Shown here piece by piece: positions 1-5,373 of a stretch of 5,373 bases of DNA (positions are counted from its first letter, which is position 1; each line of letters opens with the position of its first letter). The stretch covers positions 1 to 5,373 of the forward strand of contig JBGCEI010000146.1 in assembly GCA_045106295.1 (NCBI GenBank), in the 5' to 3' direction. The notes below the pieces were generated by a model, which saw only the letters and a list, made by a program, of their open reading frames with translations, did not search any database and was not told the origin of the DNA. Position numbers and translations under genes: made by a program. The stretch comes from WTJX01 sp045106295 (lineage in GTDB: Bacteria; Bacteroidota; Bacteroidia; Cytophagales; JAAEPT01).

Positions 1-73
1 GATACATCATTGGAAAATAAACAAGCCCCCAACTCTAATTTTCTTGACTTTATTTTCTATATCTGTAATTTTT

Positions 74-114
74 AGCTCACTGGAAAGCTGTGCAAAAGAA
101 CTTTCTAGCGAGCT
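74..114. other. Strong imperfect hairpin downstream of the hydrolase gene
   Basis: AGCTCACTGGAAAG (74-87) and CTTTCTAGCGAGCT (101-114) form a 14-position stem with 12 Watson-Crick pairs, one G-U pair and one mismatch, around a 13-nt loop. It lies about 90 bp beyond the stop codon of the hydrolase. Neither strand has a T-tract after the stem, so it is not a classical intrinsic terminator. It could be an RNA 3'-end stabiliser, a factor-dependent stop site between convergent genes, or chance structure. Confidence 0.4.
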
Positions 115-203
115 GAATAAAATAAATAATACAACTAAAAACCTTATATATGCTATTTTTAAAATCACAGACTTTATTCTATTAAGAGTGAGAAAAATAT
201 GCT

Positions 204-1337
204 TTACTTATACTCATCAAATACCCCTGCTACAGGAGACACCGTTCCATCTTTTTTTACCACTGCTCTCATTTGGTCGTAAGAAAAAAGATACACATGA
301 GAAACAGAAGGGGTAACTTTTTTTGTTGCATCTATATACCATTTCACTACTTTATAACGGACATTTTCATCATGATTATAATGTTTTTCTGCTTTTACAT
401 CCCATTCTGTAATCCATACTTTTTTATCAATTCGTTTACAAATAGGCCGTATCCTATTCTTAACTTCTTGCACAGCAGTTTTATAACTTAATGTCTTTTT
501 GGGGTAATAATGAACGCCAAAAGCATCTATTGATTTCAAATAATCAACTTTGGAATGTTTCGTTTTTCCACTGAGCAAATCAATAAAGTACAAAGGATCT
601 ACACATGTTAAGCCTCTAGTAACAAACTTATCAAATAATACACCTGTGTAATCAATCACAATTCCAGATGAAACTATTTTAGGCCGTTCCTTATTTGTAA
701 AGTATTGATCTCTTAAGTCTATTGTAGTTTGTAATAATTCACCATAATTAAGCATTGCTTTAATAACATGCTGGTGCATTGGAGTCATCTTTGTTTTACT
801 ATTGAAAACAAGCCCTGTTCCTTTAGTTACTTCTTTGCTAAATCTCCAATTAGGTAAATCAGAATTAAAGTCAGTCCAGTTTACTTCGTTAAAAACCTCG
901 AATGCTTTTACTTTTAAATTACGTTCTTTTATACCTTGAAATAATTGAGCCGTGTGGCTCTTATATTTTTCATGATTAACATCAAGAGCTGCATATATCT
1001 TACCCCCATTAATTTTAGGTTTTTTTTGCGTATCCTGATCATAATAACTATTATTAGGCAATGCAATAATTAACAAAACTTCTAAGTCAATTGAGTTAGC
1101 ATAAGCAATATGATTTAATATTGTTTCTATTCTCCCTCTACCTTTTATAGAGGATAAACGAACATTTCTAGCTCCTATAGCCTTCATGCCATCTAACAGC
1201 TCTTTGTACTTGTCTCGTTTAGTCCAACTCATATTGGTACGATGGATACCTATAGTAATTTTATTGTCTTGCGCGTGAGAGCAGTTTGTTGCTAAGACAA
1301 TAGCAACAATTAAAAAAATACAATTTTTCATTTTCAT
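204..1337 (-). CDS. Exported clan GH-A-like glycoside hydrolase, family unassigned
   Basis: A 377-residue exported protein that looks like a retaining glycoside hydrolase with a (beta/alpha)8 barrel. A Sec signal peptide spans residues 1-22 (hydrophobic 6-17, SHA cleavage site before Gln23). Cys19 is preceded by Ala-Thr-Asn, a poor lipobox, so a lipoprotein is less likely. Clan GH-A landmarks appear in order: strand-2 Arg in NVRLS (58-62); acid/base candidate Glu151 in FEVFNEVNW (146-154); FGVHYY (273-278), matching the strand-6 His/Tyr; and nucleophile candidate Glu311 in VWITEWD (307-313). The strand-8 region, HVYLFSYDQ (347-355), lacks the Trp often seen there. The length fits a single catalytic domain; there is no T9SS tail or binding module, so a periplasmic or membrane-associated location is likely. 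I cannot choose between GH5-, GH39- or other GH-A-like families, and the substrate is unknown. Start: ATG at 1337; an in-frame ATG two codons later is an alternative. It follows the secreted-protein gene after 117 bp, with a terminator between. Confidence 0.82.
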   Translation of the reverse strand: MKMKNCIFLIVAIVLATNCSHAQDNKITIGIHRTNMSWTKRDKYKELLDGMKAIGARNVRLSSIKGRGRIETILNHIAYANSIDLEVLLIIALPNNSYYDQDTQKKPKINGGKIYAALDVNHEKYKSHTAQLFQGIKERNLKVKAFEVFNEVNWTDFNSDLPNWRFSKEVTKGTGLVFNSKTKMTPMHQHVIKAMLNYGELLQTTIDLRDQYFTNKERPKIVSSGIVIDYTGVLFDKFVTRGLTCVDPLYFIDLLSGKTKHSKVDYLKSIDAFGVHYYPKKTLSYKTAVQEVKNRIRPICKRIDKKVWITEWDVKAEKHYNHDENVRYKVVKWYIDATKKVTPSVSHVYLFSYDQMRAVVKKDGTVSPVAGVFDEYK

Positions 1338-1388
1338 ATTATAAATTTAAATACTAATGTTTTGAAGTGATGATTTTAAAAATGAGAG

Positions 1389-1435
1389 AAAATAAAGCAG
1401 CCTCAATAACTATTTTATAGCAAAGAGGCTGCTCC
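1389..1435 (-). terminator. Rho-independent terminator after the T9SS cargo gene
   Basis: A perfect 9-bp GC-containing inverted repeat (AGCAGCCTC at 1396-1404, GAGGCTGCT at 1425-1433) is extended by two G-U pairs at 1434-1435 with 1395-1394 in minus-strand RNA. Inside the 20-nt loop is a second small stem (CTAT 1410-1413, ATAG 1417-1420). Read on the minus strand the stem runs straight into TTTATTTTCTCTC, a T-rich tail. On the plus strand the tail is not T-rich, so it acts in the direction of the genes. It lies 22 bp past the stop of the secreted protein and about 50 bp before the hydrolase start. Confidence 0.75.
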
Positions 1436-1454
1436 TAGAAAAGAAAAAAATCTA

Positions 1455-2306
1455 TTACTCTATCACTATTTTCTTAGAATAGTTTTGCTTATCTGTAATT
1501 ATTTGCATTAAATATTGACCAGCATCTAAATCAGTAGATAATTCTACTAAACCACTTCCTACACTTGTGTAAACTAAATTACCTGTATAAGAATAAATGT
1601 TTATCGTTGACTGAGTAGTCGTCAGTTTGTCAAGATCAACATTGATTGTACCGTTTGATGGGTTAGGGTAAATAGCAACAACATCACTCTCATCAAGAGA
1701 TGAACCACTATTTGCAATAACTGTTGGAGAATAATTTAATATAAAACCATCAATTCTAAGCCCTGCATTAGCTCCGCCAACTCCTTGATTAAAAGTTAAC
1801 ATAGATAATGTAAAGACAGGAGACTCTCCTTCAATAACCTTTATTGACGATGCAAGAGTAATACTAACTAGTGAAAAAGCAGTGGAACCTCCTGTAGTGG
1901 GAAGGTCAACCACACCAACTGAATCACCATTAAGCTCTAGCTTAGCTGTTCCTCCTGTTGTATTTGCAGGGTCAGATGATCCTGCGCTATAGTTCACAAG
2001 AATACTTGAGATTTCTACTGTATCTACGGGTGTATCTTTTGAATCACCTGTTACAGTACCTACGGTAAGAGTAAACTCTGCTCCTTCTCCTACGGCATCC
2101 GAACCACCTACTGCAAATGATCCTCCAGTAGGAGCAAAATCACCTGATTGTAAAGATGAAATTGGTGTTCCTGCTACTGCCACCATATCACTTACCCATA
2201 CAGAATCGCTTCCTGTAGTAATTACTGCATCTGTTACATCATTTAACTGTGCATACGAAAGGCTAGTTGTAGCAAAAGCTGCTAATAATAAAGTACTTTT
2301 TTTCAT
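1455..2306 (-). CDS. Small secreted beta-rich protein with T9SS C-terminal sorting domain
   Basis: A 283-residue exported protein. Residues 1-19 form a clear Sec signal peptide (MKKSTLLLAAFATTSLSYA, cut before Gln20). Residues 20-195 are rich in Gly, Ser, Thr, Val and acidic residues, have no cysteine, and alternate in a beta-strand pattern ending in RIDGFILNY (184-192). This suggests a jelly-roll or lectin/carbohydrate-binding-like sandwich, but I recognise no named family and see no enzyme motif. Residues 209-283 are a type A T9SS sorting domain (Por_Secre_tail type): YPNPSNG (213-219), a strand with INIYSYTGNLVY (235-246), LDAGQYLMQI (260-269) and a terminal KKIVIE. The protein should therefore cross the outer membrane and be released or anchored at the cell surface. 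The start is ATG at 2306-2304, with an A/T-rich leader and no Shine-Dalgarno, as is usual in Bacteroidota. It has a candidate promoter upstream and a terminator 22 bp after the stop. A role in binding the glycan attacked by the neighbouring hydrolase is inference from context. Confidence 0.9.
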   Translation of the reverse strand: MKKSTLLLAAFATTSLSYAQLNDVTDAVITTGSDSVWVSDMVAVAGTPISSLQSGDFAPTGGSFAVGGSDAVGEGAEFTLTVGTVTGDSKDTPVDTVEISSILVNYSAGSSDPANTTGGTAKLELNGDSVGVVDLPTTGGSTAFSLVSITLASSIKVIEGESPVFTLSMLTFNQGVGGANAGLRIDGFILNYSPTVIANSGSSLDESDVVAIYPNPSNGTINVDLDKLTTTQSTINIYSYTGNLVYTSVGSGLVELSTDLDAGQYLMQIITDKQNYSKKIVIE

Positions 2307-2337
2307 AGTATTTAAATTTATAGATTATTGAATGATA

Positions 2338-2365
2338 CAAAGTAGCTGAAATTATCATTTTTCAA
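2338..2365 (-). promoter_or_regulatory. Candidate Bacteroidota-type promoter of the T9SS cargo gene
   Basis: On the minus strand a TTG (plus 2363-2365) is followed after 18 bp by TACTTTG (plus 2338-2344). This is close to the Bacteroidota consensus of TTG about 17-23 bp before TAnnTTTG, one base short in the spacer of the second element. It would give a leader of about 25-30 nt before the ATG at 2306. A/T-rich DNA makes chance matches common, so this is a candidate only. Confidence 0.5.
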
Positions 2366-2384
2366 CTTTAGGTTTTATACGGAT

Positions 2385-2419
2385 TAATTTAATTTTTGTT
2401 CGGTTATTGAAATTTTTGT
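2385..2419 (-). promoter_or_regulatory. Tandem direct repeats, possible HTCS operator
   Basis: Plus-strand AATTTTTGT occurs at 2391-2399 and again at 2411-2419, exactly 20 bp apart. The similarity extends leftward as TAnTnnAATTTTTGT (12 of 15 positions identical). On the gene strand it reads ACAAAAATT twice. The pair sits about 20 bp upstream of the TTG element of the candidate promoter. AraC-type activators bind direct half-sites about two helical turns apart near there, so it could be the binding site of the adjacent HTCS. The low complexity of the repeat limits confidence. Confidence 0.35.
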
Positions 2420-2491
2420 AGTTAGAGAAGCTTTTTTTCAATATAAATATGCGAAAGAGAGCCTTATAGCGACTTCTTCTTTATGAAAGAA

Positions 2492-5373
2492 TTAAGAAAG
2501 ATTTTCGACAAATTCTTTGGGAGAATTTCCTGTTTCTTTTTTAAATACAACAGAAAAGTAACTTGGACTAGAAAAACCTACCATATAACCTACTTCGTTG
2601 ATGTTATAAGATTTAGACAATAGTAATGACTTTGCTTTACGTATTCTGTATGAGCTCAGGATATCTTTTAATGTATTCCCTGTAATCACTTTTATCTTTT
2701 TTGATAACTGAGTTCTTCCTAGACCTACTTGATCACAGAAAAACTGCACATCTAAACTTTGATTTTCATAGTTTTCTTCTATCAGCTTCATTACTTTTTT
2801 TATGAGTTGATCTTCTATTGTTTCTACTACTATTTCTTCAAGTTTAACATTGGTAAGACCTTTATATTTTTCTTTTAAATTTTCAATTCTTTTCAGTTGA
2901 TTAGTTACTTTTTGAATCAGCACATTGGTATTAAATGGTTTCTTGATGTAATCATCTGCTCCTGCCTTTAAACCTGTGATCTCGTTATAGCCTGATGAAC
3001 TAGCTGTCAGTAACATTACTCCTATGTGAGAGCTAATGACATTTTCTTTGATTTTTTCACACAGTTCAACACCTGTAAGCTTTGGCATCTGAATGTCACT
3101 GATTACTAAATCAGGTAACTCTTTATTAACTACTAGAAGCGCTTCCTGTCCATTAGTAGCTTCTAAAATGGTATAAGCGCTTACTTTTCTCAATTCTGTC
3201 TTTAAATAAAGCCGTATATCATCATTGTCGTCTACTATTAATATTGTAGGGTTATTTTCTTCATTTATCTCCCCATTTATAACTTCATCTGGAAGCTTTT
3301 TTTCACTTTGATATTCTTGATAAGGAAGTTGAAGAGTAAAAACTGATCCCTTTTTTTCTTCACTTTCCACAGTGATACTACCTTTCAATATCTCTACTAA
3401 GTCTTTTACTAAAGATAGCCCAACTCCCGAACTGTTCGAACGTTGAAAATCTTTTTCATTTACAGTAAAAAATCGATTAAAAATATGCTGTTGATTCTCT
3501 TTGGAAATACCTATCCCTGAATCTTTGACCTGTATTCTTAAACCTTTGTCTGAAGAACTTACTTGTAAGATTACTTCTCCTTTATTAGGAGTATACTTAA
3601 AAGCGTTCGATAAAAGGTTTGTTATTATTTTTTCTAATATATCAGGATCAAAATCTGTATAATAGCTTTTAAGCCTTGAATTTAACTCATACCTTATACT
3701 GCATTCTTCCGCATATGCTGAAAATGTATTGAAGATATCCTCAATAAAAAGAATTAAATCCATCCTTACCTCATTTACCTCCCATGCTTTTTCTTCTACC
3801 CTTCTAAAATCAATTAGCTTAGAGATTAAATTACGCAAGCTTTTTACATTTCGCTGAATCATACGAACTTGACTTTCATCAATTGTTTGATGTGAGCCTC
3901 CATCTATTATTTTTTCTAAGGGACTTAAAATTAAAGTTAGCGGTGTTTTTATTTCATGAGACAAACTTGTAAAAAAACTAGCTCTCATCTTCTGTAATTG
4001 TTTTAAATTATCCAGTTCTTGATCTGACACTAGCTTCTTAAAACGTAGCTTATCTATCTTTCTAATCTGAAAATAAAAGAATAATAGTAATCCAATGAAA
4101 GAAATAGCATAAGCTAAATATGCCCAATTAGATTTCCAAAAAGGTGGTTTTATTTTAAGATTCAAACTGATTGTTCTTGGTTTCCATTCACCAAACGAAT
4201 ATCTGTACTTAACTTCTATTTGGTAATTATCTGGACTCAATGAATTAAGTTGAAGATAGTTCTGGTTCCCTATATCTATCCAATTTTTTTCACTGCTTTT
4301 TATTTTATACGCATAGTTAATTAGGTCTAAATTGTCATAATCTGGATAACTAAAAAATAGTTTTATATTATTTTGATTGAATGATAATGTTAGGTCTTTT
4401 TTAGTAAACACATCACTTACTACCTTACCGTCATTAATTTTAACGTTAGTAAACGCAAAAGGGAAATTATTTTTTAATGAATTTTCAGAGCTATTTTTTA
4501 GCAACCAGATATTTTCTCTTGTATTTAGCCAAAGCCAATTTTTATTTATTATCATCTCAGGTTTTGTTTCAAAAACATGATCATTTAGTTTTAAGCTTTG
4601 CCTGAATTGTTTTTTTTCAATATCAAACTCAACCAGCCCCATATTTGATAGTATAAGCATTTTCTTTTCGCCTACTACTTTAATGTCTCTGACGGATATC
4701 TCCCGCTTATTTATTCTCTTATTATAATAAATAAACCGATCGTTAACTGAATCATATAAATACAGTCCTTTATTTGTCCCTACCCATAACCTACCGTATG
4801 AATCATGTATTACTTTTCCAATGTAACTACTTGGCTCATTTGGTGAATCATAAGAAGCAATGTATTGTTTACAGTTATTCCCGTCATCTATTTTTATTAG
4901 CCCTTGATAGGTACCTAACCACATACTCCCTTTCAAATCTTTCGTCAACGACCTTAGCTTGATACTCTTAATATTTAATTGTTGATTTATACTTTTTTGT
5001 AAGTTTGTGTATTCGTTTTTTTTGATATCATATTTGTAAAGGTTGCTATTTGATGAGAACCATATTTCATTTTTAGCACTATCGAAATATAAGTGGTCAA
5101 TCTTATATTTTGATTCAATAATTTGTTTGATTTTATTTTTTGTAATATCATAAAAAAATGCCCCTGTAATTGTACCTAATAGTACAGGATCACTATTAGA
5201 TTCTGATACACAAGTAACTTGAGGTAATTTTTTGGGAAGAACCGTTTTGGACCGATTCAAATACTGATCATAAAATATTTTATAAAGATTTTTTTGATTG
5301 ATTAGTAAAAGGGTATCTGAACCAGAATCATGACGTATATTTCTGATAAAAAAACTGGATCCAAGCAGGTTTA
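2492..5373 (-). CDS. Hybrid two-component system (HTCS) sensor/regulator, 5' end cut by window edge
   Basis: One-protein signalling system: periplasmic glycan sensor, histidine kinase, receiver and DNA-binding domain. Numbering counts the TTG at 5260-5258 as residue 1, but 37 more in-frame codons run without a stop to the right edge, so the true N-terminus is outside. Regulator-type propeller repeats (xxWxGTxxGLxxYD style) occur near residues 27-38, 64-78, 111-125, 156-170, 199-213 and 241-255, with one more upstream of residue 1. A Y_Y_Y-like beta domain spans about 290-370 and a single membrane helix about 377-398. HisKA carries SHEIKTP with phospho-acceptor His435. The HATPase has N548/N552, DSGIGI (580-585), FNRFF (594-598) and GVGL (612-615). 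The receiver (672-790) has D677/D678, phospho-acceptor Asp722, Thr752 and Lys774. The AraC-type double helix-turn-helix covers about 815-920. All catalytic motifs look intact. HTCS proteins are usually about 1300-1400 residues, so roughly a first propeller is probably missing. It lies upstream of, and codirectional with, its presumed targets. The domain call is near certain; the ligand is unknown. Confidence 0.96.
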   Translation of the reverse strand, partial: NLLGSSFFIRNIRHDSGSDTLLLINQKNLYKIFYDQYLNRSKTVLPKKLPQVTCVSESNSDPVLLGTITGAFFYDITKNKIKQIIESKYKIDHLYFDSAKNEIWFSSNSNLYKYDIKKNEYTNLQKSINQQLNIKSIKLRSLTKDLKGSMWLGTYQGLIKIDDGNNCKQYIASYDSPNEPSSYIGKVIHDSYGRLWVGTNKGLYLYDSVNDRFIYYNKRINKREISVRDIKVVGEKKMLILSNMGLVEFDIEKKQFRQSLKLNDHVFETKPEMIINKNWLWLNTRENIWLLKNSSENSLKNNFPFAFTNVKINDGKVVSDVFTKKDLTLSFNQNNIKLFFSYPDYDNLDLINYAYKIKSSEKNWIDIGNQNYLQLNSLSPDNYQIEVKYRYSFGEWKPRTISLNLKIKPPFWKSNWAYLAYAISFIGLLLFFYFQIRKIDKLRFKKLVSDQELDNLKQLQKMRASFFTSLSHEIKTPLTLILSPLEKIIDGGSHQTIDESQVRMIQRNVKSLRNLISKLIDFRRVEEKAWEVNEVRMDLILFIEDIFNTFSAYAEECSIRYELNSRLKSYYTDFDPDILEKIITNLLSNAFKYTPNKGEVILQVSSSDKGLRIQVKDSGIGISKENQQHIFNRFFTVNEKDFQRSNSSGVGLSLVKDLVEILKGSITVESEEKKGSVFTLQLPYQEYQSEKKLPDEVINGEINEENNPTILIVDDNDDIRLYLKTELRKVSAYTILEATNGQEALLVVNKELPDLVISDIQMPKLTGVELCEKIKENVISSHIGVMLLTASSSGYNEITGLKAGADDYIKKPFNTNVLIQKVTNQLKRIENLKEKYKGLTNVKLEEIVVETIEDQLIKKVMKLIEENYENQSLDVQFFCDQVGLGRTQLSKKIKVITGNTLKDILSSYRIRKAKSLLLSKSYNINEVGYMVGFSSPSYFSVVFKKETGNSPKEFVENLS

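Noticed and set aside
1..10. Tandem minus-strand ATG codons at 5-10 as the start of a further gene
   Set aside because: Only three codons are visible before the edge and there is no convincing promoter upstream; cannot be supported.
273..491. Plus-strand open frame of 72 codons
   Set aside because: Lies wholly antisense within the hydrolase gene, which has a signal peptide and catalytic motifs; Phe/Ile/Cys-rich translation is typical of a shadow of A/T-rich coding DNA.
1280..1282. Hydrolase as a lipoprotein via Cys19
   Set aside because: Residues before Cys19 are Ala-Thr-Asn, and Asn at -1 is a poor lipobox; the SHA-Gln site three residues later fits an ordinary signal peptidase I cut.
2430..2462. 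Inverted repeat GCTTTTTTTC / GAAAGAGAGC as terminator of the HTCS gene
   Set aside because: It pairs fully only in plus-strand RNA (two G-U pairs); on the gene strand there are two C-A mismatches and only a weak T tail, so I do not call it a terminator.
2477..2491. Small inverted repeat TTCTTT-ATG-AAAGAA next to the HTCS stop
   Set aside because: Six mostly A/T pairs with no T-tract after it; too weak and expected by chance in this composition.
4377..4580. Plus-strand open frame of 67 codons
   Set aside because: Antisense to the sensor part of the HTCS gene, without recognisable product or start context.
4774..4962. Plus-strand open frame of 62 codons
   Set aside because: Antisense to conserved propeller repeats of the HTCS; a shadow.

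Overview
The window comes from an AT-rich member of the Bacteroidota, probably an environmental or marine gliding-type lineage (Cytophagales or Flavobacteriales). Three things point there. A hybrid two-component system (HTCS) regulator is present, a protein class typical of this phylum. A secreted protein ends in a type IX secretion (T9SS) sorting domain. Start codons are preceded by A/T-rich leaders without Shine-Dalgarno sequences, and one promoter resembles the phylum's TTG / TAnnTTTG type. The genus cannot be fixed from the sequence alone.

All three convincing genes lie on the minus strand and are read from right to left. From 5373 down to 2492 is the HTCS gene, cut by the right edge of the window: its frame stays open to the last base, so the TTG at 5260 is not the real start. 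A 185-bp gap (2307-2491) holds a candidate promoter and an upstream pair of 20-bp-spaced direct repeats that could be the HTCS operator. From 2306 to 1455 is a small secreted beta-rich protein with a T9SS tail. A 117-bp gap (1338-1454) holds a good intrinsic terminator. From 1337 to 204 is an exported glycoside hydrolase of the clan GH-A type. The left 203 bp contain no convincing gene, only a strong imperfect hairpin and a plus-strand frame open from the left edge.

The likely logic, partly inference, is a small glycan-response locus. The HTCS would sense an oligosaccharide in the periplasm with its beta-propeller and Y_Y_Y region, signal through its kinase and receiver, and switch on the adjacent T9SS-secreted protein and glycoside hydrolase through its AraC-type DNA-binding domain. 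No SusC/SusD pair is visible here, though one could lie outside the window. The most interesting points are the candidate operator/promoter, the unassigned T9SS cargo next to the hydrolase, and the terminator between the two presumed target genes.
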